This document shows, piece after piece, positions 35,250 through 43,398 of a DNA stretch of 64,000 nt. Origin of the DNA: JBOFLG01 sp051657745 (GTDB lineage Bacteria; Actinomycetota; Actinomycetes; Actinomycetales; Dermatophilaceae). Below the pieces are notes generated by a model, which was given only the letters and a program-made list of their open reading frames with translations, had not been told where the DNA came from and did not search any database. The DNA is taken from positions 13,922 to 77,921 of the forward strand of contig JBOFLG010000090.1 in NCBI GenBank assembly GCA_051657745.1. Reading direction: 5' to 3'. The translations under genes and the position numbers were made by a program. Position 1 is the first letter of the stretch; every line of letters starts with the position of its first letter.

Positions 35250-35945
35250 TCAGAAGAGGCGACTGTCTCGGTCATCGACGCCACGCAGCGCGTCGTAGTC
35301 CAGCACCACACATCGGATGCCGCGATCCTCGGCGAGGGTTCGTGCCTGCGGCTTGATGACCTGCGCCGCGAAGACCCCAGCCACCGGGGCAAGGTGGGGG
35401 TCGCGGTTCATCAGCTCAAGGTAGCGGGTGAGTTGTTCGACGCCGTCGATCTCGCCGCGCCGCTTGATCTCGACCGCCACGTGCCCGCCGGTGGCATCGC
35501 GACACAGGATGTCGACCGGGCCGATCGCCGTCATGTACTCGCGCCGGGCGAGGGTCCACCCCGGGCCAAGGGTGCTGATGTGTTCGGCGAGGAGCCGCTG
35601 CAGGTGAGCCTCGACGCCATCCTTGACCAGGCCCGGGTCAAGGCCCAGGTCGTGCGCGGAGTCGTGCAGCACCTCGTGCAGGCGGACGCGGAGCCGGTCC
35701 TGCGACTTCGCGTGCTGAACCACCCAGATTCGGGTGACCCCGGCGGCGCGCTCGGCCTCGTCGGGTTCGGCCTCGGTCATGGCACACGGCGGCGACATCC
35801 AGTTCAGCGGCTTGTACGACCCGCCGTCGGAGTGCACGAGCACCGAGCCGTCGGCTTTGGCCAGCACCAGCCGGGTGGCGAGCGGGAGGTGGGCGGTGAG
35901 CCGCCCCTCGTAGTCGACGCTGCACCTGGCGATCACGATTCGCAC
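35250..35945 (-). CDS. nucS: Mismatch endonuclease NucS (EndoMS)
   Basis: A 231-residue nuclease that cuts mismatched DNA and replaces MutS/MutL repair in actinobacteria. The N-terminal DNA-binding half starts VRIVIARCSVDYEGRL. The C-terminal RecB-like nuclease has the catalytic GPVDILCRDATG...VAVEIKRRG (D-ExK) and QLTRYLELM. It ends in DSRLF, resembling the clamp-binding tail described for this family. The GTG at 35945 is the family start; the open frame extends upstream without meaning. It is divergent from the dehydrogenase at 36075. Confidence 0.94.
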   Translation of the reverse strand: MRIVIARCSVDYEGRLTAHLPLATRLVLAKADGSVLVHSDGGSYKPLNWMSPPCAMTEAEPDEAERAAGVTRIWVVQHAKSQDRLRVRLHEVLHDSAHDLGLDPGLVKDGVEAHLQRLLAEHISTLGPGWTLARREYMTAIGPVDILCRDATGGHVAVEIKRRGEIDGVEQLTRYLELMNRDPHLAPVAGVFAAQVIKPQARTLAEDRGIRCVVLDYDALRGVDDRDSRLF

Positions 35946-36074
35946 GGGCGCCAACCCTAGCCGTGGGTGCGGCATGCAGCACCGGCGCCTGCCGGCCGTA
36001 CCTCCGGAGCCTCGGGGGTAAGGAGCATCACCAGACGCGGTCGTCATCCGCCGGGCTCTGCGAGGATCACCGCC

Positions 36075-37880
36075 ATGGCGCGTGAGTTCACCACGGTGGG
36101 TGTCGTCGGGTTGGGGACGATGGGCGCGGGCATCGTCGAGGTGTTCGCCCGCAACGGTGTCGAGGTGGTCGCGGTCGACGCCGACCAGCGCGGAGTCGAG
36201 CATGGCCGAGGCGTGCTGGCCACGAGCACCGGCCGTGGGCTGGCCCGCGGCAAGCTCACCCAGGAGGCGCACGACGCGCTGCACGCCCGGGTGCGGTACT
36301 CCACCGACCTCGCCGACTGTGCGCCGTGCCAGCTGGTCGTCGAGGCCGTGCCCGAGCAGCTGGACCTGAAAAAGGCGGTGCTCGCCCGGCTCGACGGCGT
36401 GGTCGCGGCCGACGCGGTGCTCGCCACCAACACCTCGTCGCTGCCGGTCACCGAGATCGCGGTGGCCACCGCGGACCCGAAGCGCGTCGTCGGGATGCAC
36501 TTCTTCAACCCGGCGCCGGTGCAGCAGTTCGTGGAGGTGATCCGCACCGTGGTCACCGCCGACGATGTGTTCGAGGACGTGAAGGCGCTCGCCGAGCGGC
36601 TGGGCAAGAAGCCGGTCGTGGTTGGCGACAAGGCCGGGTTCATCGCGAACGCACTACTGTTCGGCTACCTCAACCACGCGGTGTCGATGGCGGAGTCGCG
36701 GTACGCGAGCCGCGAGGACCTCGACACCGCGATGCGGTTGGGCTGCGGCTACCCGATGGGCCCGTTGCAGCTGCTCGACCTGATCGGCCTCGACACCGCC
36801 TACGAGATCCTTGACACGATGTACAAGCAGGGCCGCGACCGGCTGCATGCGCCCGCACCGTTGATCACCCAGATGGTGTCGGCGGGTTTTCTCGGCCGGA
36901 AGTCAGGGCGCGGGTTCTACCGGTACGCGGCCCCGGGGTCGCCCGAGGTGGTGCCGGATGCCGCCACACCCGCGACCGCCACACCCGCGACCGCCACGCC
37001 CGCCACCGGGGCTGCCGAGGTGCGGCCGCGCGTCATCCACACGGTGGGGGTGGTCGGGTCAGGGGTCATGGCCAGCGGGATTATTGAGGTGTTCGCCCGG
37101 GCCGGCTATCCCGTCACCTACATCGCCCGCACGCCCGAGAAGGTGGATGCCGTGCAGGCCGCGGTCGCCCGCAGCAGTGCCCGCGCGGTCGAGAAGGGGC
37201 GGATGACCGAGTCGGATGCAGCCGCCGTGCGCCATCGCGTCACCGGCAGCACCGACCTGGGCGCGCTCGCCGAGGCGGACCTCGTGGTCGAGGCGGTTGT
37301 CGAGGACCTCGACGTCAAACAGGAACTGTTCCGCAGCCTCGACGCGGTGTGTCGCGGTGGAGCGGTGCTGGCGACGACCACGTCGTCCCTACCGGTGATC
37401 GAACTCGCGACGGTGACTGCGCGCCCGCAGGACGTGGTCGGCATGCACTTCTTCAACCCGGCGAGCGTGATGCAACTCGTTGAGGTGGTGCACACCATCA
37501 CGACCAGCCCCGAGGTAGTGGCCACCGCCCAGGAGGTGTGCCGCGCGATCGGCAAGGTCCCGGTGACCTGCGGCGACCGGGCCGGGTTCGTGGTCAACGC
37601 ACTGCTCTTCCCGTATCTCAACGACGCGGTGAAGATGCTCTCGGCGAACTATGCCGGCGCCGACGACATCGACACCGCGATGAAGACCGGGTGCGGGTTG
37701 CCGATGGGGCCGTTCGAGTTGCTTGATGTCGTGGGGCTCGACGTGTCGCTCGCCATCCAGCGCCAGCTCTACCTCGAGTTCCGGGAGCCGGGGTTCGCCC
37801 CAGCCCCGCTGCTCGAGCACCTCGTGACGGCCGGGTACCTCGGCCGCAAGACCGGCCGCGGCTTTCGTGTCCATCCCTGA
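36075..37880 (+). CDS. 3-hydroxyacyl (3-hydroxybutyryl)-CoA dehydrogenase, fused tandem copy
   Basis: A 601-residue protein made of two complete 3-hydroxyacyl-CoA dehydrogenase units of about 290 residues each. Both have a Rossmann NAD site (VGVVGLGTMGAGIVEVFARNG and VGVVGSGVMASGIIEVFARAG), the catalytic-His motif (VVGMHFFNP in each) and the C-terminal domain (GCGYPMGPLQLLDLIGLD and GCGLPMGPFELLDVVGLD). A repetitive Ala/Thr/Pro linker near residues 295-315 joins them. It probably reduces acetoacetyl-CoA or oxidises 3-hydroxybutyryl-CoA in the ethylmalonyl-CoA route. Similar double proteins occur in other actinobacteria. Confidence 0.9.
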   Translation: MAREFTTVGVVGLGTMGAGIVEVFARNGVEVVAVDADQRGVEHGRGVLATSTGRGLARGKLTQEAHDALHARVRYSTDLADCAPCQLVVEAVPEQLDLKKAVLARLDGVVAADAVLATNTSSLPVTEIAVATADPKRVVGMHFFNPAPVQQFVEVIRTVVTADDVFEDVKALAERLGKKPVVVGDKAGFIANALLFGYLNHAVSMAESRYASREDLDTAMRLGCGYPMGPLQLLDLIGLDTAYEILDTMYKQGRDRLHAPAPLITQMVSAGFLGRKSGRGFYRYAAPGSPEVVPDAATPATATPATATPATGAAEVRPRVIHTVGVVGSGVMASGIIEVFARAGYPVTYIARTPEKVDAVQAAVARSSARAVEKGRMTESDAAAVRHRVTGSTDLGALAEADLVVEAVVEDLDVKQELFRSLDAVCRGGAVLATTTSSLPVIELATVTARPQDVVGMHFFNPASVMQLVEVVHTITTSPEVVATAQEVCRAIGKVPVTCGDRAGFVVNALLFPYLNDAVKMLSANYAGADDIDTAMKTGCGLPMGPFELLDVVGLDVSLAIQRQLYLEFREPGFAPAPLLEHLVTAGYLGRKTGRGFRVHP

Positions 37881-37935
37881 CTGAGGGCGGGGGCTCGCGG
37901 TGCCCGGCCAGGGCTAACCCGATGAGACACGGGGC

Positions 37936-37989
37936 TTCGTCAACCAGGAATTTCCCTGGTTGACGAAATTCGAGGCTCGTTGCTACCTT
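37936..37989 (+). promoter_or_regulatory. Promoter of small secreted protein copy 2, -35 box inside a palindrome
   Basis: TTGACG (37960-37965) and TACCTT (37984-37989) are separated by 18 bases, with TG just before the -10. The -35 lies in the right arm of a perfect 13-bp inverted repeat: TTCGTCAACCAGG (37936-37948) and its complement (37955-37967), with a 6-base loop. The 17 bases TTTCCCTGGTTGACGAA (37951-37967) recur identically at 57098-57114 in front of copy 3. The resulting leader to the ATG at 38187 is about 190 bases. Confidence 0.65.
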
Positions 37990-38186
37990 TCAAATAGTAG
38001 AAGTTATCGAGATGAGACATATCGCCGATGACGTAGGAATCGCCCAAGCGTTGGACTGAACCACACCATTTTGCGGGCGTGGTGAATGCGCGACGGGCGA
38101 CGGCATTTTGGCGCGCGCAGCGCTATTCTCTCTCGGCATTTTTGTGGCCTTTACGTCCCGAACTAGCGACGAGTAAGGATCGTGCA

Positions 38187-38492
38187 ATGGACGGCAAGAA
38201 GTACGCAGGAATCGACTCCCGCCGCTCGGTGGCCCTCACGGCTACGGCGCTGCTGCTGGCCGGCTCTGCGGCTGTTGCGGTCGCTGCCGGAATAGCGCCT
38301 AGCGCGTCCGCTGCTGAAAACTATCCGGCGCAGGTGTGGATCGCTGGCAAAACACAACGGGTCACGTGCCTTACCGCGGAGGGCCGGAAGGATTTTTATG
38401 CCGATTGGCGACAGAGAAAACCATCCGAAAAATTCGTCACCGACATTCGGAAGGGTTACCGAAATGGCATCCATAACTGCAGCCCGGCGTGA
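38187..38492 (+). CDS. Small secreted two-cysteine protein, family copy 2
   Basis: A 101-residue protein with an N-terminal signal peptide (basic GKKYAGIDSRRS, hydrophobic VALTATALLLAGSAAVAVAAG, cleavage likely after ASA). The mature part of about 56 residues has exactly two cysteines. The core VWIAGKTQRVTC aligns without gaps with LWVDGRRGLYTC of copy 3, and then C-x5-R-K-D-F-x3-W matches copies 1 and 3. The second Cys is 37 residues after the first. GTAAGGA lies 7-8 bases before the ATG. It lies alone in an AT-richer pocket between two metabolic genes. The function is unknown. Confidence 0.72.
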   Translation: MDGKKYAGIDSRRSVALTATALLLAGSAAVAVAAGIAPSASAAENYPAQVWIAGKTQRVTCLTAEGRKDFYADWRQRKPSEKFVTDIRKGYRNGIHNCSPA

Positions 38493-38547
38493 GCGGTCGT
38501 TGCTGCCGTCGAGGTGAGATGACCCGCATCAGGAACAGAATTTAGCT

Positions 38548-38586
38548 CGCGGGAGTGGCGGCGTTCGTGACGCGGCCACTCCCGCG
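38548..38586 (+). terminator. 12-bp hairpin after small secreted protein copy 2
   Basis: CGCGGGAGTGGC (38548-38559) pairs perfectly with 38575-38586 around a 15-base loop, 55 bases beyond the stop codon. There is no T-run. The remaining bases up to 38808 show no gene. Confidence 0.55.
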
Positions 38587-38808
38587 ACGGTTACGGTGAA
38601 CTCGCTCCGCTGCCGGTCGAGGCCAGACGAGCGACATCGAGAACTCCTCGGCTCGGTGACCTACTACGCCTGGAACGCTGCGGACGTTCGTGGCGGTGGC
38701 GCTGTCGATCGCCACCTTGCGGCACCGGCCTGCACCTGACGATTAGTCGGCCCGGCGGGATGCCGCCGCGCGGTGCCCCGGATGCCGACGTACCGCTAGG
38801 GTGCCGAG

Positions 38809-41373
38809 ATGGTGAGCGGTACGGCATCCGCACGGCGGGGTGGCGCGATACCACGCGAACGTCGTTCCCCATCGCCGGTGGTCAGCGCGGAGCCGCAGGC
38901 TGCGAGCCGAGACGTGCCGCCGCCGGCACGGGCGCGGGTGGTGGTCGTCGGCGGTGGGGTCATCGGCACGTCGGTCGCCTACCACCTGGCGCGCGAGGGG
39001 GTGAACGACGTGCTGCTGCTCGAGCGCGACCGGCTCACCTCCGGCACGACCTGGCACGCCGCTGGCCTGATGACCTGCTTCGGTTCGCTCTCCGAGACCA
39101 GCACCCGGCTGCGCCTCTCCTCGCGCGACCTCTACGCCCGGCTCGAGGCCGAGACCGGGCACGCCACCGGTTTCCGCCCAGTCGGGCTGATCGAGGCCGC
39201 GGCCGACCGCGGCCGGCTCGAGGAGTACCGCCGGGTCGCGGCGTTCCAGCGGATGCACGGCCTGGAGGTCGACGAGGTGTCGCCGCGCGAGATCGCCGAC
39301 CTGTTCCCGTTCGCGCGCACCGACGACCTGCTCGCCGGGTTCCACGTGGCCGGTGACGGCCGAGTCAACCCGGTCGACCTCACGATGAGCCTGGCGAAGG
39401 GAGCCCGCGCCGGCGGGGTCGTCATCCAGGAAGGGGTGAGCGTTGAGCGGGTGCTGGTGCGCCGACGCGGGCTGCTCGACGAGGTCGTCGGGGTGCGCAC
39501 CGACCGAGGCGACGTCGAGTGCGAGGTGGTGGTGAACTGCGCCGGGATGTGGGCTCGCGAACTGGCCCAGCGCAATGGCGTGATCGTGCCCAATCAGGCC
39601 GCGGAGCACTCCTACCTCCTCACCGAGCCGATCACGGGGATGACGCCCGACCTGCCGGTGCTCGAGGACCCGGCCTCCTACGGCTACTACCGCGAGGAGG
39701 GTGGCGGGATGATGGTCGGCCTCTTCGAGCCGCTGGCCGCGCCCTGGCGGGTCGACGGCATCCCCGCGGACGCGAGCTTCACGACCATTCCACCCGACTG
39801 GGACCGGATGGCCCCGTTCGTCGAGACGGCGATGTCTCGCGTCCCGGTGGTGAAGTCGGCCGGCATCCGCACCTTCTTTTGTGGCCCGGAGTCGTTCACG
39901 CCCGACCTGGAGCCCGCGGTCGGCGAGGCGCCCGGAATCCGCGGGTACTTCGTCTGCGCGGGGTTGAACTCGGTGGGGGTGTTGTCGGCGGGCGGGCTCG
40001 GCCGGATCGTCGCCCAGTGGGTTGCCACGGGGGAGCCGGATGTCGACATCACCGAGTTCGATGTCGCCCGGTTCCGCGAACACCAACTCGACCCGGCATA
40101 CCGGGCTACGCGCACCGCTGAGGTGCTCGGCACCGTGTACACGGCGCACCTGCCCGGCGCCCAACTGCGTTCCGCGAGAGGTGCACTGCGTTCGCCGCTG
40201 CACGAGCGGATGGTCTCAGCGGGCGGGTACCTGCGCGACGTCAGCGGATGGGAGAGCGCCGACTGGTACGCCGGTGCGGGGGTGATGCCAACGGCCGAGC
40301 CGACCTGGGGCCGGGCGCCGTGGTTCGAGCACTGGGCAGCCGAGCACCGGGCGGTCCGGGAGGAGGTCGGCCTGCTCGACATGTCGTTCATGGCGCGCTT
40401 CGCGGTGCGTGGGCCGCGGGCTGGTGCGGTACTCGACTGGATCAGCGCCGGTGCGGTGAACCAGACGGACGGCCGGATCACCGACACCCAGTGGCTCTCC
40501 GAGGCGGGCACGATCGTCGCCGACCTCACCGTCATCCGGCTGGCTGCCGACGACTTCCTCGTGGTCGCGTCCGACGCCGCCCACGGCCGGGTTGCCGGGC
40601 TGCTCCGCGAGGCCATCACGGATGCTGACGTGTACCTGGATGACGTCACCGCGCAGACCGCCACGCTCACCCTCCAGGGACCGCGCTCGCGCGAGGTGCT
40701 CGCCGCGCTTGACGTCGAGACCGACTGGGCGACAACGGCCTTCCCGTTCCGCGCGGCCCGGCGGGTACGGATCGATGGTCTCGAGGTGCTCGCCGTCCGG
40801 GTGACGTACGTCGGCGAGCTTGGCTGGGAGTTGTCCGTTGACGCCGCCGACGGGCCGGCGCTGTGGGACGCGCTGCTCGCGGCGGGCGTGCGGCACGGCA
40901 TCCGGCCGGTGGGCTTGCAGGCGTTGTCCAGCCTGCGGCTCGAGCGTGGCTACCGCGACTTCGGCCACGACATCGACACCACCGACGATGTGTGGAGCGC
41001 CGGGCTCGGCTTCGCTGTCGCGCCGGACAAGCCCGGAGGGTTCGTGGGCCGAGAGGCAACGCTCGCCCGGAAGGAGCAGGGGCCGCCGCGGCGCCGCCTG
41101 GTGAGCCTGCTCGTCACCGACCCCGACCCGCTGCTCTTCGCTGGCGAGCCGGTGCTCCGCGACGGGGCGGTGGTCGGGGCCGTGCGGTCGGCGTCGTACG
41201 GCTGGACGCTCGGTGGTGCGGTCGCGCTCGCCGTCGTCGGCGGCGCCGACCCGGTGACCCGCGCCTGGCTCGACGGCGGGCGGTGGGAGGTCGATGTCGC
41301 GGGCACCCGGCATCCGGTGCGAGTCTCGCTCCGGCCGTTCTACGACCCCACCGGGGAGCGCGTCATCGGCTGA
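38809..41373 (+). CDS. FAD-dependent dehydrogenase with GcvT domains (dimethylglycine/sarcosine dehydrogenase-like)
   Basis: An 854-residue flavoenzyme. The N-terminal half is a DAO-type oxidoreductase: FAD motif VVVVGGGVIGTSVAYHL, then TSGTTWHAAGL, whose His matches the covalent-flavin site of dimethylglycine and sarcosine dehydrogenases. The C-terminal half is a folate-binding GcvT/aminomethyltransferase pair (GLLDMSFMARFAVRGPRA, YVGELGWELSV, GLQALSSLRLERGYRDFGHDI). Such enzymes demethylate N-methylglycines and pass the one-carbon unit to tetrahydrofolate. The first 40 residues are low complexity, so the true start may be later. The substrate is not certain. Confidence 0.87.
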   Translation: MVSGTASARRGGAIPRERRSPSPVVSAEPQAASRDVPPPARARVVVVGGGVIGTSVAYHLAREGVNDVLLLERDRLTSGTTWHAAGLMTCFGSLSETSTRLRLSSRDLYARLEAETGHATGFRPVGLIEAAADRGRLEEYRRVAAFQRMHGLEVDEVSPREIADLFPFARTDDLLAGFHVAGDGRVNPVDLTMSLAKGARAGGVVIQEGVSVERVLVRRRGLLDEVVGVRTDRGDVECEVVVNCAGMWARELAQRNGVIVPNQAAEHSYLLTEPITGMTPDLPVLEDPASYGYYREEGGGMMVGLFEPLAAPWRVDGIPADASFTTIPPDWDRMAPFVETAMSRVPVVKSAGIRTFFCGPESFTPDLEPAVGEAPGIRGYFVCAGLNSVGVLSAGGLGRIVAQWVATGEPDVDITEFDVARFREHQLDPAYRATRTAEVLGTVYTAHLPGAQLRSARGALRSPLHERMVSAGGYLRDVSGWESADWYAGAGVMPTAEPTWGRAPWFEHWAAEHRAVREEVGLLDMSFMARFAVRGPRAGAVLDWISAGAVNQTDGRITDTQWLSEAGTIVADLTVIRLAADDFLVVASDAAHGRVAGLLREAITDADVYLDDVTAQTATLTLQGPRSREVLAALDVETDWATTAFPFRAARRVRIDGLEVLAVRVTYVGELGWELSVDAADGPALWDALLAAGVRHGIRPVGLQALSSLRLERGYRDFGHDIDTTDDVWSAGLGFAVAPDKPGGFVGREATLARKEQGPPRRRLVSLLVTDPDPLLFAGEPVLRDGAVVGAVRSASYGWTLGGAVALAVVGGADPVTRAWLDGGRWEVDVAGTRHPVRVSLRPFYDPTGERVIG

Positions 41374-41438
41374 GCGGCGGGCTCGCCGGCCGGCGGCCAA
41401 CGGCGGATGATCGCGGCTGAGGCTGCGAGGATGACGTG

Positions 41439-41717
41439 GTGCCCCGCAGTAACCGCCGCCGTCGCGACCTCGAGGCTCGCCCCCTGGGCGGGGCTACCGA
41501 AGTCATCACCCAGCAGTGGCGCGGCCGGGCCTTCCACGTACGCCGACTCACCGGCACCAGCGCGACCCGCGAATACCGTTGCCCTGGATGCCATCAGGGT
41601 GTCGCGGTCGGAACGCCGCACGTCGTGGCGTGGCCGGCCAGCGGCGTGGGCGGGGTCGCCGAACGCCGGCACTGGCACACCCGCTGCTGGTCGGCCCGGG
41701 ACGCGGCGCGCCCGTGA
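41439..41717 (+). CDS. Small CxxC/HWHxxCW protein, unknown function
   Basis: A 92-residue basic protein starting at a GTG (41439; another GTG three bases upstream) with GAGG about 8 bases before. It has a likely zinc site formed by YRCPGCHQG and RHWHTRCW, around a GTPHVVAWP strand. Similar short proteins are widespread in actinobacteria and are often mislabelled ATP/GTP-binding; I see no nucleotide motif. It lies between the dehydrogenase (+) and the AI-2E transporter (-). Confidence 0.7.
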   Translation: MPRSNRRRRDLEARPLGGATEVITQQWRGRAFHVRRLTGTSATREYRCPGCHQGVAVGTPHVVAWPASGVGGVAERRHWHTRCWSARDAARP

Positions 41718-41768
41718 TGGCACAGGGGAGGTCCAGGTGGTGTCGCCCCACCACCGCAGCGCCCCCCG

Positions 41769-41833
41769 CTGCAGAATCGACCAATAGGACGACTTTGCGC
41801 GCTGCAGGATCGTCCTATTGGTCGATTCTGCAG
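41769..41833. terminator. Perfect 24-bp inverted repeat between convergent genes
   Basis: Bases 41769-41792 (starting CTGCAGAATCGACC) are exactly complementary to 41810-41833, with a 17-base loop that itself contains another CTGCAG. It lies between the ends of the genes at 41717 (+) and 41884 (-), the position of a bidirectional terminator. The stem is unusually long and less GC-rich (about half A/T) than the surroundings, so an inserted palindromic element is the other option. Confidence 0.6.
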
Positions 41834-41881
41834 GCGGGCGGCGGGCGGCGGGCGGCGGGCGGCGGGGGCGGGGGCGGGGGG
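41834..41881. repeat. G-rich 7-base tandem repeat
   Basis: About five copies of GCGGGCG run into GGGGGCGGGGGCGGGGGG on the plus strand, directly after the 24-bp inverted repeat and ending at the stop of the AI-2E gene. Many G-runs of three or more suggest a G-quadruplex on the plus strand. Confidence 0.7.
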
Positions 41882-41883
41882 TG

Positions 41884-43281
41884 TTAGGCATGCCGTTGTC
41901 GGGGCACCAGAACCTCTTCGTAGATCAGCAGCAAGCCGGCGGCGACCGGGATGGCGAGCAGCGCACCCAGCACCCCGAGCAGCGCTCCGCCGGTGAGCGC
42001 AGCGACCACGGTGACGGTGCCCGGCACTGAGACGGTGCGCCGCATCACGCGAGGAGCGATCAGGTAGTTCTCGATCTGCTGATAAACGACGTAGTACACG
42101 AGGGCGATCAGGGTGTTGCGCGGCTCGTCGACAAAGGCGACCACGCAGACGAGCGCAGCGCCAAGGGTGGCACCGACCATCGGCACCAGGCCGAGCAGGC
42201 CGACGCTCACCGCCAGGACCGCCGCGTAGGGGATGCCGAGGATCGTCATCAGCAGGTACGACATGACCGCGTTAAGCGTGGCGATCAGCACCTGGCCGAT
42301 GGCGTACGCCCCAACCCGGCGCATGATCTCCTCGGACAGCGGCTCGATGCGTGGTCGACGGCTCTGCGGGATGAGTGCGTAGACGGCGTGCTTGACCCGG
42401 GGGAGGGACGCGAGCAGGTAGAGGGTGAGGACAAGCACCGTGAACGTCTGGAATACCCCGGAGAGCACGGCCCGGCCAGCGCCGAGGAGGCCGCCGAGCA
42501 CTCCCTCGAGGAACGCCTGGTCGGTGAGGCGCGTGGTCACCTCGGCCTGCATGCGGTCGACCACGTCGTAGTGGTGGTCGAGGTCGCGGACCCACGGGGT
42601 GTCGAGGACGTCACCGACGTACTCGGGCGTCTGCTGGACCAGTTCCCCGCCTTGTTCGGCGACCGGTGGCACGACCACGCTGCCGATGACGACGAACACG
42701 AGGATCAGCCCGGCGAAGACCAGGCCGACCGCGGTGCCACGTGCCATCCGCGAACTCAGGCGCTCGACGACCGGGTTGAGCGCGAGGGCCAGGAAGAACG
42801 AGACCAGCAGGAGGGTGATGGTCGTGGTCAGGCGGCCCAGGCTGTTCCAGAGACCGATCGCGAGCAGCGCCCCGGTGGCCCCGAAGAAGCCCAGATAGAA
42901 CGGTGAATGACGGTTGAGTGGTCGGCCCATCGCCCCGAACGCGGTATCCGACTCGGCACGTGGATGCGGCTCGGGCTGCCCGGCGGGCAACTCGGTGGCG
43001 GATGTCGGTGTGCCAGCGGATGTCGGTTCGGTGGCGGATGTCGGTGTGCCAGCGGATGTCGGTTCGGTGGCGGATGTCGGTGTGCCAGCGGATGTCGGTG
43101 TGCCAGCGGATGTCGGTTCGGTGGCGGATGTCGGTGTGCCAGCGGATGTCGGTTCGGTGGCGGCCTCCGTGGGTGGGGCCGCACCGGGGTCGGGCCGGTT
43201 GCTGCCGCCCCGGGCCGCGCGCTGGCGCCGGCGGTACTCATGCCAGCGCGAGCGGACCGGATCGGGAACCGACAGACTCAC
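41884..43281 (-). CDS. AI-2E family transporter with a repeat-built N-terminal extension
   Basis: A 465-residue membrane protein of the AI-2E/TqsA (YdiK) family, which covers autoinducer exporters and sodium/proton antiporters. After about 115 cytoplasmic residues, about eight hydrophobic segments follow, from FYLGFFGATGALLAIGLWNSLG to GVLGALLAIPVAAGLLLIY. Family phrases are VVPPVAEQGGELVQQTPEYV and LLGLVPMVGATLGAALV. Between about residues 41 and 95 the protein repeats the hexapeptides TSAGTP and TSATEP, encoded by an 18-base minisatellite. I chose the GTG at 43281 because GGAGG lies five bases upstream. Confidence 0.88.
   Translation of the reverse strand: MSLSVPDPVRSRWHEYRRRQRAARGGSNRPDPGAAPPTEAATEPTSAGTPTSATEPTSAGTPTSAGTPTSATEPTSAGTPTSATEPTSAGTPTSATELPAGQPEPHPRAESDTAFGAMGRPLNRHSPFYLGFFGATGALLAIGLWNSLGRLTTTITLLLVSFFLALALNPVVERLSSRMARGTAVGLVFAGLILVFVVIGSVVVPPVAEQGGELVQQTPEYVGDVLDTPWVRDLDHHYDVVDRMQAEVTTRLTDQAFLEGVLGGLLGAGRAVLSGVFQTFTVLVLTLYLLASLPRVKHAVYALIPQSRRPRIEPLSEEIMRRVGAYAIGQVLIATLNAVMSYLLMTILGIPYAAVLAVSVGLLGLVPMVGATLGAALVCVVAFVDEPRNTLIALVYYVVYQQIENYLIAPRVMRRTVSVPGTVTVVAALTGGALLGVLGALLAIPVAAGLLLIYEEVLVPRQRHA
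42998..43159. repeat. 18-base minisatellite, nine units
   Basis: Nine tandem 18-base units of two types, GCGGATGTCGGTGTGCCA and GCGGATGTCGGTTCGGTG, mostly alternating (36-base period) with one doubled unit. They lie inside the AI-2E gene and encode Thr/Ser/Ala/Pro hexapeptides. All units stay in frame. Units are identical within type, which implies recent expansion. Confidence 0.9.
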
Positions 43282-43398
43282 CAGCACCTCCGGCGTCGAG
43301 TGTCACCAGCACCTCAGGCAACCACCTTAGGGTGATCGACCGGAGCGAGCGCGCGGTGCAGTGCGTTCGGAGCCGGTGGACCGCGCCGCAGACGCCGG

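Noticed and set aside
42998..43159. Minisatellite considered as a CRISPR array
   Set aside because: Units are directly adjacent with no variable spacers, the period is 18/36 bases, and the array lies inside a coding frame without cas genes nearby.
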